Assembly (NCBI RefSeq): GCF_030931715.1
Contig: NZ_CP133261.1
Span: 372,001 to 436,000, forward strand
Origin: Tissierella sp. MB52-C2
GTDB lineage: Bacteria; Bacillota; Clostridia; Tissierellales; Tissierellaceae
Length of the DNA: 64,000 nucleotides
Reading direction: 5' to 3'
In this document: positions 32,587 to 41,982 of the stretch, piece by piece
Position numbering within the stretch: position 1 is the first letter of the stretch
Layout of the letters: each line of letters begins with the position of its first letter
The notes under the pieces: model-generated
Told to the model about the DNA's origin: nothing
Seen by the model: only the letters and a program-made list of their open reading frames with translations
The model's database searches: none
Position numbers and translations under genes: made by a program

Positions 32587-33819
32587 ATGAGTAATAGAAT
32601 AATAGTTATAGGCGGTGGAGCTGCGGGAATGATGGCAGCATTATCAGCAAAAGAACATGGTGGAGAAGTTTTAATCTTAGAAAGAAATGATAGAGTAGGA
32701 AAAAAGCTTTTAGCCACAGGAAATGGAAGATGTAATTATACAAATATAAATTTAAACATAAACAACTATCATGGAAATAATCCTAAATTTTGCTATAGTG
32801 GATTATCTGAATTTAATGTGGATAGTACAATAGAATTTTTTGAAAGACTGGGGATAACTCCGGCCATAGAGGATAATGGAAAAGTATTTCCACTATCTTT
32901 TCAAGCTTCATCTATATTAGATGTACTAAGGTATGAGATAGAAGATAAAGGAATTGAATTAATAACAGATGCCCAAGTAGCTGAAATAAAAAAGAAAAAT
33001 GGATTTACTGTAATACTAAAGGATAAGAGTGTATTTGTAGGTGATAAAGTGATTATAGCCACAGGGGGCATGGCATTACCTTCCAGCGGCTCAGATGGTA
33101 ATGGTTATACAATATGTAAAAAGTTAGGGCATACAATTACTGATGTATTTCCAGGGCTTGTACAATTAAAGCTTGAAAGCAGTTTGCTTAAATCTATAGA
33201 TGGAGTAAAATTTCCTGGAATGGCAGGAATTTATATAGATAATAAATTGATTCTAGAAGACAAGGGAGATATTTTATTTACTTCGTATGGTATCTCAGGT
33301 CCACCAATTCTCCAACTAAGTAGAACAGCTTTAGAGTATTTAAATAAGGAAGAAAATGTAGAATTAAGAGTATCTATAATTTATACTAAGACTGATGAAG
33401 AGTTATTGAGCTATCTAGTAAATAGATTTAAACTTATGCCTAGAAAAACCATAGAAGCTGGATTAATAGGATTAATAAACAAAAGATTGATTATTCCGAT
33501 TCTGAAGGAAACTAATATCGATAAAAATAAAGAAATATCATCACTATCTAAAGAGGAGATAAGAAAACTAGCCAATATACTTACATCTTGGAGATTTAAT
33601 GTTACAGGCAGTCAATCCTTTGGTAATGCCCAAGTAACGGCAGGTGGTGTAAATACTGATGAAATAGATAATCAAACTATGGAATCAAAAATAGTTAAAG
33701 GAATATATATAGTTGGAGAACTACTTGATATAGATGGGGATTGCGGTGGATTTAATCTTCAGTGGGCTTGGTCATCAGGTTATATAGCTGGATTAAATGC
33801 ATCTAAGAACCAAAAATAG
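32587..33819 (+). CDS. BaiN/HI0933-like FAD-dependent oxidoreductase
   Basis: A 410-residue flavoprotein. It begins with the dinucleotide motif VIGGGAAGMMAALSA, followed by ERNDRVGKKLLATGNGRCNYTN, here noted as GKKLLATGNGRCNYTN, the hallmark of the HI0933/BaiN family, and ends GDCGGFNLQWAWSSGYIAG. The family includes an enzyme implicated in bile-acid dehydroxylation, but most members have no known substrate. GGAG lies before the ATG. It forms a pair with the next dehydrogenase gene after the PTS terminator. Confidence 0.88.
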   Translation: MSNRIIVIGGGAAGMMAALSAKEHGGEVLILERNDRVGKKLLATGNGRCNYTNINLNINNYHGNNPKFCYSGLSEFNVDSTIEFFERLGITPAIEDNGKVFPLSFQASSILDVLRYEIEDKGIELITDAQVAEIKKKNGFTVILKDKSVFVGDKVIIATGGMALPSSGSDGNGYTICKKLGHTITDVFPGLVQLKLESSLLKSIDGVKFPGMAGIYIDNKLILEDKGDILFTSYGISGPPILQLSRTALEYLNKEENVELRVSIIYTKTDEELLSYLVNRFKLMPRKTIEAGLIGLINKRLIIPILKETNIDKNKEISSLSKEEIRKLANILTSWRFNVTGSQSFGNAQVTAGGVNTDEIDNQTMESKIVKGIYIVGELLDIDGDCGGFNLQWAWSSGYIAGLNASKNQK

Positions 33820-33828
33820 GGGGAAAAT

Positions 33829-35118
33829 ATGATAGGTTTATATAATAAATTAAATAAGCTTCAAGAAGATAATAAAAATATAAAGGTTTCAATTATTGGT
33901 GCAGGACTCATGGGTAAAGGCTTAGTTAGCCAAATGATGTTGGTAAAAGGTATGGTACCTTCATTAGTAGTAAGTAATAAAATATCAGATGCAGTAGAGG
34001 CCTATACCTTGGCAGGTGTATCTAGGGATGATATTGTAGTAGCAAAAACTTTAAGTGAAATAAATTTAGCTATGGAAAGTAATAAATATGTAGTAACAGA
34101 TATAACAGAATATGGGACTAAGGGAAATTTAATAGATGTAGTAGTGGATGCTACAGGAGTACCCAATGCAGGTGCAACAATAGCTATGGACTCAATAAAC
34201 AATAAAAAACATATTGTAATGTTAAATGTAGAGGCAGATACAGTAATAGGGCCTATATTAAATAAATTAGCTAAGGAAGCAGGAGTAGTATATACAGGCA
34301 CAGCAGGAGACGAGCCAGGATCAGTTAAGGAAATCTTTGATTTTGCAGAAACTACTGGATTTGAAGTGTTGGCCATAGGAAAGGGGAAAAATAATCCCAT
34401 AGATTATAATGCTACTCCAGATAGTGTAAGAGAAAAGGCTTTAAAATCTAAACTTAACCCTAAGAAATTAGCATCTTTTGTAGATGGGACAAATACAATG
34501 GTGGAAATGGCAGCCATGGCAAATTCAACTGGATTTATTCCTGATATAAGAGGCGGATATGGACCAACAACAACAGTAGATAATCTACCTAAAATTTACA
34601 GTTTAAAGGAAGATGGGGGTATATTAGATAAATATAAAATAGTAGACTACGCTCATGGTATAGCTCCAGGAGTATTTGTCATAGTCACCACATCTTTACC
34701 ACAGGTTCACCATGAAATGCAGTTTTTGAAAATGGGGCCTGGACCAAACTATGTACTTTATAGACCATACCACCTAACAAGTTTAGAAACACCAATTTCC
34801 ATAGCTAGTGCATATCTATATAATGAACCTACTATAGCACCAAAATATAATAAGCCAGTGGCAGAAGTAATTACAATGGCTAAGAAAGATTTAAAAGCTG
34901 GAGAAAGGCTAGATGGAATGGGAGAGTATACAATTTTAGGAAGTATAGATACTTATGAAGTAGCTAAAAAAGAAAACCTTGTTCCCATAGGACTTATAGA
35001 TAATAATACTATAGTCAAGAGAGATATTAAAAAAGGTGAATTTATTACTTATGACATGGTGGAATTAGACACTACAACAGAGATATATAAATTGCGAAAT
35101 ATACAAGATAAGATCTAG
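33829..35118 (+). CDS. NAD(P)-binding homoserine-dehydrogenase-like oxidoreductase with SAF domain
   Basis: A 429-residue protein with an N-terminal Rossmann fold (VSIIGAGLMGKGLVSQM at about 20-36) of homoserine-dehydrogenase type, a central VVVDATGVPNAG and GTAGDEPGSVKEI region, and a C-terminal SAF domain (about 345-420) beginning near KKDLKAGERLDGMGEYT. Such proteins occur in carbohydrate catabolic loci, but I cannot assign a reaction. It starts nine bases after the preceding flavoprotein gene, behind GGGGG, so the two are co-transcribed and may act on the same pathway. Confidence 0.8.
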   Translation: MIGLYNKLNKLQEDNKNIKVSIIGAGLMGKGLVSQMMLVKGMVPSLVVSNKISDAVEAYTLAGVSRDDIVVAKTLSEINLAMESNKYVVTDITEYGTKGNLIDVVVDATGVPNAGATIAMDSINNKKHIVMLNVEADTVIGPILNKLAKEAGVVYTGTAGDEPGSVKEIFDFAETTGFEVLAIGKGKNNPIDYNATPDSVREKALKSKLNPKKLASFVDGTNTMVEMAAMANSTGFIPDIRGGYGPTTTVDNLPKIYSLKEDGGILDKYKIVDYAHGIAPGVFVIVTTSLPQVHHEMQFLKMGPGPNYVLYRPYHLTSLETPISIASAYLYNEPTIAPKYNKPVAEVITMAKKDLKAGERLDGMGEYTILGSIDTYEVAKKENLVPIGLIDNNTIVKRDIKKGEFITYDMVELDTTTEIYKLRNIQDKI

Positions 35119-35130
35119 CTATAAATTTGA

Positions 35131-35245
35131 TATAATATGATGAAGTCCACAGAGTCTTGCCACTGCCATAGTGTAGTTTTTTCGATATACACTAGGAAGG
35201 TGGAAAAAATATCAGTGCTTAAGTGAGAATACTACCTATTTTTTA
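35131..35245 (+). ncRNA. Cobalamin-riboswitch-like RNA, 3' half only, with own -10 box
   Basis: TATAAT at 35131-35136 is followed by CTTGCCACTGCC, a hairpin TAGTGTA/TACACTA, then GGAAGGTGG and AAGTGAGAATACTACCTATT. The order GCCACTG, hairpin, GGGAAGG, AAGYCAGRANACCTGCC is that of the 3' part of cobalamin riboswitches. CCAC and GTGG close the hairpin. The upstream half of the aptamer (the GGGAA / GGTGAAA segments) is absent; that space is taken by the end of the SAF gene. It may be a remnant, a reduced variant or an unrelated small RNA. Confidence 0.45.
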
Positions 35246-35287
35246 TTTATGGAAGATAAAGGGTAGGCTAATATTATTTGTTTATAG

Positions 35288-35325
35288 AACAACCCATTAC
35301 TATCTAGCTAGAGGGTTGTTTTTGA
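35288..35325 (+). terminator. Terminator after the riboswitch-like RNA
   Basis: ACAACCC pairs with GGGTTGT (with an internal TCTAGCTAGA palindrome), followed by TTTTT. Promoter to terminator gives a ~185-nt transcript. Confidence 0.75.
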
Positions 35326-35685
35326 ATTAGCAGAGGAACAAAGTATGGAAATCAGTAATTGAAACAGTTCTCTCGATCTTTCTTTTAGTTTGCCCCATAT
35401 ATCGGCATCATCTACTATATTTCTTCTTTAGGTGGTGTTCCCTAACTCTATAACTTCTTATTTTAATATATAAGGTGAAATCCAAATTTTTTATATTGCA
35501 TTTTGTATAAATGTTACAACTGAGATATTAATGATTTACAATATGATTATATCAACGTAATAAAGATTTTTTTTGTATAAATTTTATCAATTTTAGATTG
35601 ATATATTATTATTTTACACCTATATTACTGAAAATTTGTAAAATTTCTATAATCAAAAATAAATTGTTATAGAATAAACTATCTT
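35326..35685. other. 360-bp gap, AT-rich, no gene seen
   Basis: No coding frame with a ribosome binding site. The stretch 35500-35650 is very AT-rich, with direct repeats TTTGTATAAATGTTA and TTTGTATAAATTTTA (about 35502 and 35574) that could belong to a promoter or regulator-binding region for the permease operon. Confidence 0.4.
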
Positions 35686-35706
35686 TAAACCTATCTGATA
35701 GGTTTA
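35686..35706. promoter_or_regulatory. 21-bp palindrome, candidate GntR operator
   Basis: TAAACCTATC-T-GATAGGTTTA is a perfect palindrome with ten-base arms, 50 bases before the permease gene and one gene upstream of a GntR/UTRA regulator. The symmetry fits a dimeric repressor. It has no T tail. Confidence 0.5.
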
Positions 35707-35755
35707 TATGTTGACAAGAGTATTATAAAAAATTTAAGGGAATGGGGATGTGTTT

Positions 35756-37096
35756 ATGATGAAAGAAAATTCAGTAGAAATGCCAAGTGCAATTTTTGAG
35801 ATGGAAGGGATGCCAAGGATTAAGGAAGTCATACCTTTAGGGTTTCAGCATGTTGTAGCTGCAATTGTGGGTGTAGTTACTCCAGCATTATTGGTAGCAA
35901 GTGTGACTGGTTTAGATTCATCTGATAGGACAATATTAGTTCAAATTTCACTTATTATAACAGCTCTTGCAACTATGATACAATTATATCCAATTGGAGG
36001 AATAGGCTCTGGATTGCCCGTAATTATTGGTATCAGCTTTGCTTATGTACCTACTATACTTGCAATCGGAGGGCAGTTTGGTATAGCAGCAATTTTTGGT
36101 GCACAGATAGCTGGGGGAATAGCAGCATTCATAGTGGGAATATATGTAAAGCAGCTTAGAAAGTTTTTTCCACCTATAGTAACTGGAACTGTAATATTTA
36201 CAATAGGACTATCACTTTATCCAGTTGCAATTAAATATATGGCCGGTGGTGCAGGAACTCCTAATTTTGGTTCTCCAGAAAATTGGATGATTTCCATGAT
36301 TACATTTGGAGTAGTTGTGTTTCTTACATATTTTACGAAAGGATTTATGAAATTAGCGGCCATATTAATAGGAATGATAGTGGGATATATTATATCCTTC
36401 ATGACTGGTATGATATCCTTTGATGCGGTTTCAGCATCAGGTTGGTTTAAAATAGTTGCTCCTATGCATTTTGGAATTGAATTTGAAGTGAGTTCCATTA
36501 TTTCCATGATTATAATATATATAGTAAATGCAGTCCAAGCAATAGGAGATTTATCGTCAACAACTATTGGAGGATTAGATAGAGATCCCACAGACAAAGA
36601 GTTATCTGGCGGAATCAAGGCAAATGGTATAACTAGTGTTATCAGTGCATTCTTTGGAGGGTTGCCTACAGCAACTTTTAGTCAAAACGTTGGAATTGTA
36701 ACTGTTAATCGAGTTGTAAATAAAATGGTATTTGTTTTTGCAGCAATTGTTTTCTTAATAGCAGGGTTAATACCTAAGTTCGCATCATTGCTCACAACTA
36801 TACCTCAAGCAGTTATAGGAGGGGCAACAATATCTGTATTCGCAATGATCACAATGACTGGAATAAAAATGATATCTTCTTCCGAATTGACTCCAAGGAA
36901 TACAGCTGTAGTTGGATTGGCAGTTGCCTTGGGAGTAGGTGTTACATCTGTTCCCGGTGCCTTAGATGGATTTCCAGCATGGGTAGGAACTGTATTTGGA
37001 AGTTCTTCAGTTGTAATTTCAACACTAACAGCCATAATATTAAACTTGATATTGCCTAAGGATGAGCTAGATTGCGATGTTCAACAAGAAAATTAA
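35756..37096 (+). CDS. Xanthine/uracil-type permease (NCS2 family)
   Basis: A 446-residue nucleobase transporter. It starts with IKEVIPLGFQHVVAAIVGVVTPAL and shows the ASVTGL loop, GSGLPVIIGISFAYVP and QAIGDLSSTTIGGLDRDPT blocks, then FSQNVGIVTVNRVVNK, the Q/N-x-G motif of purine members. This favours xanthine or uric acid over uracil. The ATG at 35756 follows GGGG by eight bases; the GTG at 35750 overlaps the ribosome binding region. It leads the operon with a GntR regulator and molybdenum hydroxylase genes, so it probably imports the hydroxylase substrate. Confidence 0.88.
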   Translation: MMKENSVEMPSAIFEMEGMPRIKEVIPLGFQHVVAAIVGVVTPALLVASVTGLDSSDRTILVQISLIITALATMIQLYPIGGIGSGLPVIIGISFAYVPTILAIGGQFGIAAIFGAQIAGGIAAFIVGIYVKQLRKFFPPIVTGTVIFTIGLSLYPVAIKYMAGGAGTPNFGSPENWMISMITFGVVVFLTYFTKGFMKLAAILIGMIVGYIISFMTGMISFDAVSASGWFKIVAPMHFGIEFEVSSIISMIIIYIVNAVQAIGDLSSTTIGGLDRDPTDKELSGGIKANGITSVISAFFGGLPTATFSQNVGIVTVNRVVNKMVFVFAAIVFLIAGLIPKFASLLTTIPQAVIGGATISVFAMITMTGIKMISSSELTPRNTAVVGLAVALGVGVTSVPGALDGFPAWVGTVFGSSSVVISTLTAIILNLILPKDELDCDVQQEN

Positions 37097-37172
37097 ATTA
37101 TATTAATATATTTATTGTGTTACCAATGTTAAAATAATATTGTTCAGAGTATTTATGGAAGGAAGAATAAAT

Positions 37173-37973
37173 ATGAGTATTGGAGATATGAATAAAATTA
37201 ACAAACAGACTGTGGCTCAACAGGCAATAGAATATCTTAGGGAATATATTTTGAATATAGAAAATGAAGATAATCAAAAATTGCCTTCTGAAAGTGATAT
37301 AGCAAAGAATATGGGTGTTTCAAGATTGACTATTAGAGAAGCCCTAAAGGTATTGGAAAATGAGGGATTGATATATAAAAGTCAAGGAAGCAATACCATG
37401 ATTACTACATTTGCAAGGAAACTCTCTGAAAACATTGATTACACTGGAGAGTTAGGAAGCTTTTTAAAAGATTGCGGATATGATTTGGAGGTAGATGTAC
37501 TTTCTCATAGATTGGATAAGGCTGATGAAAAAATTGCAAAGATTTTAAAAGTACAAACTGGAGAAGAAATACTTATTGTAGAAAAAGTATTTTTTGCAGA
37601 CGGAAAGCAAGCTGTATACTGTATAAATAGATTACCTAAGAAGATATTGAAGGATATGGAACTTTCTGAGGAACTTTTTGGACAATCAATATTTGAGTTT
37701 ATAGAAGAAAATACTAATTTTGAATTTAGTCATGACCATATGGAATTAATTCCCGAATTAGTTACTAAGGAACTATCTGAAATATTGAATTTAGATATAA
37801 ATTCTCCATTACTTAGGGCTGATATAATCAAATATGCTACTGATGGAAAAGTGGTCATGTATAATTCAGAGTATTATGTAGACGAATTGATTAGATTTAA
37901 TGCACTAAGGAGCAATTATGGTGCAAAACTCAGTAAACTTGGCTCTAGCATTAACAAGAGGAATGGTGATTAA
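37173..37973 (+). CDS. GntR family regulator with UTRA domain
   Basis: A 266-residue regulator. The N-terminal winged helix (about 10-80) shows QAIEYLREYI and SRLTIREALKVLENEGLIYKS, the GntR signature, and the C-terminal half is a UTRA/chorismate-lyase-like ligand domain (about 105-255). The ATG at 37173 behind GGAAGGAAG is preferred to the TTG at 37140. It sits between the permease and hydroxylase genes and likely controls them in response to a nucleobase or pathway intermediate, perhaps through the palindrome at 35686. Confidence 0.88.
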   Translation: MSIGDMNKINKQTVAQQAIEYLREYILNIENEDNQKLPSESDIAKNMGVSRLTIREALKVLENEGLIYKSQGSNTMITTFARKLSENIDYTGELGSFLKDCGYDLEVDVLSHRLDKADEKIAKILKVQTGEEILIVEKVFFADGKQAVYCINRLPKKILKDMELSEELFGQSIFEFIEENTNFEFSHDHMELIPELVTKELSEILNLDINSPLLRADIIKYATDGKVVMYNSEYYVDELIRFNALRSNYGAKLSKLGSSINKRNGD

Positions 37974-37974
37974 A

Positions 37975-38769
37975 ATGATATCATTTGGAGATTATATGGC
38001 GCCTAAGGATCTAGATGAAGCATATTCTACATTGATTTCTAAGAAGCCTGCTAGATTAATAGGTGGAGGATGTTTTTTAAGAATGGGAAATAGGAGAATT
38101 GGTCTGGCAATAGATTTATCACAAGCTGGGATTAATTATATAAATGATCTGGAGGAAGAAATTGAAATTGGAGGAATGACTAGCTTAAGGGATTATGAAA
38201 CTTCAGAAATATTGAAGGATAATTTTGGGAATATAATTCGGGATTCTGTTAAGCATATAATTGGGGTTCAGCTTAGAAGTATAGCTACAATAGGTGGGAC
38301 AGTTTATTCAAGATATGGATTTTCAGATCCTATCACGGCTTTATTGGCATTAGATGCAGATATTTATTTATATAAAGGAGGCAGAATGCCTTTAGAGGAA
38401 TATCTTAAAGAGGAAAATCCTAGAAAAGATATTTTAGAAAAAATAATTATTAAAAAGAATGTGGAAAAAGCTGCTTTTGAGACCCTAAGAAATTCAGCAG
38501 TTGATTATGCTATATTAAGTGTAGGTGCTAGCAGAGTAAATGAAAAGTATAGAATATCAATTGGAGCACGACCTAGAGTGGCAACATTAGCATATAAGGC
38601 TATGGAGTATATAAACAATGTTGAAATTAATGAAGATACTGCCACTAAGGCTGGAGAGTTAGCTTCGGAGGAAATTCATTTCGGGACCAATAATAGAGGA
38701 ACAGGTGAATATAGGAAAGAAATTTCTAAAGTACTTGTTAAAAGAGCATTGTTGGGGGTGCAGAGATGA
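37975..38769 (+). CDS. Molybdenum hydroxylase FAD-binding subunit
   Basis: A 264-residue FAD subunit of the xanthine dehydrogenase/CO dehydrogenase family. Signatures are LIGGGCFLRMGNR near 30 (flavin phosphate loop), GGMTSLRDYE and the IATIGGTVYSRYG motif. The start at 37975 comes one base after the stop of the regulator; the frame extends upstream but that part overlaps the GntR gene. It transfers electrons from the iron-sulfur subunit to the final acceptor. It overlaps the next gene by four bases. Confidence 0.9.
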   Translation: MISFGDYMAPKDLDEAYSTLISKKPARLIGGGCFLRMGNRRIGLAIDLSQAGINYINDLEEEIEIGGMTSLRDYETSEILKDNFGNIIRDSVKHIIGVQLRSIATIGGTVYSRYGFSDPITALLALDADIYLYKGGRMPLEEYLKEENPRKDILEKIIIKKNVEKAAFETLRNSAVDYAILSVGASRVNEKYRISIGARPRVATLAYKAMEYINNVEINEDTATKAGELASEEIHFGTNNRGTGEYRKEISKVLVKRALLGVQR

Positions 38770-39218
38770 TTGTAAATTTATATATAAATGGACATAAAAA
38801 GTCTTTAGATGTTAAACCAGATGAGTATCTTTCTGAAGTATTAAGGCGTTATGGCTATCTTAGCGTAAAGAAAGCGTGTGATACAGGTTCTTGTGGTGTA
38901 TGTAGTATATTAATAGACGGAAAACCAGTCTTATCTTGTTCATATTTTGCAGCTAGAGCTGAGAACAAACATATAACTACAATTGAAGGAATCTCTGATG
39001 AGGATAAAAAGGTTGGAGAATTTTTAGTTGCCGAAGGAGCAGAACAATGTGGATATTGTAGTCCAGGACTTATTTTGACTGTTATTGCAATGAAAAAAGA
39101 GCTTAAAAATCCTACTAAAAAAGATATATCTCAATACCTAACTGGAAATCTATGTAGATGTACAGGATATGTGGGCCAACTTAGAGGGATTATGAAGTAT
39201 ATGGGGGTGAAGGAATGA
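38766..39218 (+). CDS. Molybdenum hydroxylase 2Fe-2S subunit
   Basis: A 150-residue iron-sulfur protein with both clusters: the plant-ferredoxin type Cys38, 43, 46 and 58 (ACDTGSCGVCSILIDGKPVL) and the second Cys95, 98, 130 and 132 (QCGYCSPG and NLCRCTGY). All eight ligands are intact. It passes electrons from the molybdenum centre to FAD. ATGA overlaps link it to both neighbours. Confidence 0.95.
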   Translation: MIVNLYINGHKKSLDVKPDEYLSEVLRRYGYLSVKKACDTGSCGVCSILIDGKPVLSCSYFAARAENKHITTIEGISDEDKKVGEFLVAEGAEQCGYCSPGLILTVIAMKKELKNPTKKDISQYLTGNLCRCTGYVGQLRGIMKYMGVKE

Positions 39219-41539
39219 GTGAATATGCCATAGGAAAAGGAATTTCAAAAGTAGACGGAATGGCACTAGTTACAGGGAAACCAGTATACACTGATGACCT
39301 TGCACAGAAGAACTGTCTTATAATTAAAATACTTAGGAGTCCCTATGCATTTGCTAGAATAGAAAGTATAAATATTGAAAATGCAAAGAAAGTTCCAGGA
39401 GTTGAATGTATTTTTACTTATGAAGATGTACCAAAACATTTGTTTACAAGAGCTGGACAGTCATATCCTGAGCCATCAACTTATGATAAATATATTTTAG
39501 ATAAATATGTAAGATATATTGGGGATGAAGTTGCAATAGTTGCTGCTGATACGGAAGAAACAGCTATTAAAGCTATGAAGCTAATAAAGGTGAAATATGA
39601 AGTATACAAACCAGTTTTGGATATGACCAAGGCAGAAGAGAGTAAAAGTAAAATACATTTTAAAGATAGATGTTTTTCAAATATAGATAATGGATTTAAT
39701 CCAGAAAAAAACATTGCAGCAGTATATAATTTTAAAGTTGGTAATGTTGAAGAAACATTGAAAGAATGTGATGTGATTGTAAGTGAAGAATATTCTACAC
39801 AAGCCACAGCACATGCTATGATGGAAACATATAGGTCCTATTCATATATGGATCAATATGGAACTCTTGTTGTAGTATCATCAACTCAAATTCCCTTCCA
39901 TGCTAGAAGGCATATTGCTAAGTCTTTAGGAATTCCAGTAAATAAAGTAAGAGTTATTAAACCTAGAATCGGAGGAGGATTTGGGGGAAAGCAAAATACT
40001 CAGACAGAATTTTATCCTGCTTTGGTAACATATAAAACAGGTAAACCATCAAAAATAATCTATAATAGAAGAGAAACTTTTGAATCCACGTCTTCAAGGC
40101 ATGCAATGAAAATAGGAGTTACTATAGGGTCTGATAAAGATGGCAATATTAAAGCCATAGATATGAATGTCCTATCAGACACTGGAGCCTATGGAGAACA
40201 TGCCAGTACTGTACTAGGATCATCAGGATATAAAACCTTACCTTTATATAATAAAATAGTTGCATCAAGGTTCACTGGAAAGGCAGTATATACCAATCAT
40301 ACACCAGGAGGTGCCTTTAGAGGTTATGGTGTAACACAAGGTACATTTGCACTGGAATCAGCAGTAAACGAGTTGGCTTATAAATTGAATATGGATCCTG
40401 CTAAACTTAGAGAAAAGAATATGATAAAAAAAGGAGAAACCTCAGAGGTATTTAATATAACCACTATTGGAGCAGGCGAAGATCCTATTATTATGAATAG
40501 CTGTGAACTTGAATACTGTGTTAAAAGGGGAAAAGAGCTCATAGATTGGGATAATAAATTTCCTAGGAAGGAAATTTCTCCTACAATAATAAGAGGAGTA
40601 GGGATGTCTATTTCTATGCAAGGTTCTGGAATTCCTGGAATTGATACTGCTTCTGCTACTATAAAACTTGATGATGGAGGAAAATTTACTTTATTAACAG
40701 GTGCATCAGATATAGGTACTGGAAGCGATACTATTTTAAAACAAATAGCCGCAGAGGCATTGGGGATATCTGTTGATAATATATCAGTGTTTTCTGCAGA
40801 TACTGAGCTTACTCCTTTTGATGTGGGTGCATATGCTTCTGGAACTACTTATTTTAGTGGTAATGCAGTAAAAAATGCAGCTTTAAAAATGAGAACTATG
40901 ATAGAGGAAGAAGCTGCTAGAATTTTGGAAATAGAATCTTCAGAGGTTGAATTTAATGGAATTTATTTTAAGAATAAAGACGGGAGTAAGGAAATAACAT
41001 TAAGTGACTTAAGTAATAGATTGATATACAAAGCTCCTCATATTCAATTAACTGCTACAGGTTCCTTCAATACTACAGATGTGGCACCTCCTTTCTTATC
41101 TGGGTTAGCTGAAGTAGAGGTTGATATTGAAACTGGAAAAGTAAATTTGATAAATTTTGTATCAGTTATAGACTGTGGAACTGTAATTAATCCCAAACTT
41201 GCTAGAATACAGGCAGAAGGAGGAATAGTACAAGGAATAGGCATGGCACTATTTGAAGAAGTAAAGGAAACAAAATCAGGAAAACTTATAACAAATAGTA
41301 TGATGCAGTATAAGATACCATGTAGAATGGATATTAATAATATAATTGTAGATTTTGCAGATGGATATGAGTCCACAGGTCCATTTGGTGCAAAATCCAT
41401 TGGAGAAGTCGTCACAAATTCAGCTTGCCCTGCCATTGCCGATGCTATATTTAATGCAGTTGGAATTAGAGTAAGGGATCTACCTATAACACCTGAAAAA
41501 GTAAAAATGGCATTAATGAAAAAACCGAAAATATCCTAG
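39215..41539 (+). CDS. Molybdenum hydroxylase molybdopterin-binding subunit
   Basis: A 774-residue large subunit of the xanthine dehydrogenase/aldehyde oxidoreductase family. It starts with GKGISKVDGMALVTGKPVYTDD and shows GGGFGGKQNTQTE, TPGGAFRGYGVTQG, GASDIGTGSDTILKQIAAE, and, near the end, GPFGAKSIGEV with the catalytic glutamate. It hydroxylates N-heterocycles with water as oxygen source; xanthine or a related purine is most likely given the permease. Specific substrate, and whether selenium is used as in purine hydroxylases of Clostridia, cannot be read from the sequence. Confidence 0.93.
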   Translation: MSEYAIGKGISKVDGMALVTGKPVYTDDLAQKNCLIIKILRSPYAFARIESINIENAKKVPGVECIFTYEDVPKHLFTRAGQSYPEPSTYDKYILDKYVRYIGDEVAIVAADTEETAIKAMKLIKVKYEVYKPVLDMTKAEESKSKIHFKDRCFSNIDNGFNPEKNIAAVYNFKVGNVEETLKECDVIVSEEYSTQATAHAMMETYRSYSYMDQYGTLVVVSSTQIPFHARRHIAKSLGIPVNKVRVIKPRIGGGFGGKQNTQTEFYPALVTYKTGKPSKIIYNRRETFESTSSRHAMKIGVTIGSDKDGNIKAIDMNVLSDTGAYGEHASTVLGSSGYKTLPLYNKIVASRFTGKAVYTNHTPGGAFRGYGVTQGTFALESAVNELAYKLNMDPAKLREKNMIKKGETSEVFNITTIGAGEDPIIMNSCELEYCVKRGKELIDWDNKFPRKEISPTIIRGVGMSISMQGSGIPGIDTASATIKLDDGGKFTLLTGASDIGTGSDTILKQIAAEALGISVDNISVFSADTELTPFDVGAYASGTTYFSGNAVKNAALKMRTMIEEEAARILEIESSEVEFNGIYFKNKDGSKEITLSDLSNRLIYKAPHIQLTATGSFNTTDVAPPFLSGLAEVEVDIETGKVNLINFVSVIDCGTVINPKLARIQAEGGIVQGIGMALFEEVKETKSGKLITNSMMQYKIPCRMDINNIIVDFADGYESTGPFGAKSIGEVVTNSACPAIADAIFNAVGIRVRDLPITPEKVKMALMKKPKIS

Positions 41540-41588
41540 GGTTGATTTAACCTCCCCAAAAGTGACATTTTATACTAGACTATTAATG

Positions 41589-41630
41589 AGGATTGAGTTC
41601 TAATTAAATAGGACTCAATCCTTTAGGTTT
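41589..41630 (+). terminator. Terminator of the hydroxylase operon
   Basis: Fourteen-bp stem (41589-41602 with 41609-41622) with one G-U pair, 6-nt loop, tail TTAGGTTT. Confidence 0.75.
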
Positions 41631-41759
41631 ATGCTTAATTTTATATTTGTTGTACCATTCTATATAATATATTAATTTATAAATTTATCATATTTTTTCT
41701 TGACAAATAATTGCAAATAAAGTATATTATTATACAAGTAAAAATATATGCATTGATAA

Positions 41760-41982
41760 GGACAGTATCAAAATAAATTTATTAAAGAGAGATAATTATT
41801 TGGTGAGAGATTATTATAAATTATTTTGTGAAAATCACCTTTGAGCATAATACCTGAAAAGAGTAAGGTATTACGTGAAGACGTTATACTTTTTAAGTGA
41901 CAAGAAATATTCTAATTATTTCTTGTAATTTGGGTGGTACCACGGAAATTTCGTCCCTAAGTCTAAGACTTAGGGATTTTTT
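41760..41982 (+). promoter_or_regulatory. T-box leader of ileS (specifier ATC)
   Basis: The T-box sequence GGGTGGTACCACGG lies at 41932-41945 and is followed by the terminator stem TCCCTAAGTC/GACTTAGGGA and six T (41954-41982). Upstream, Stem I contains GTGAAAATCACC, in which ATC (41834-41836) is the isoleucine specifier codon. Uncharged tRNA-Ile stabilises the antiterminator and lets transcription proceed to ileS. Confidence 0.93.

Noticed and set aside
35131-35325. 6S RNA
   Set aside because: The length fits, but the 5' and 3' ends do not form a closing stem with a central bubble; the cobalamin-like 3' motifs explain more.
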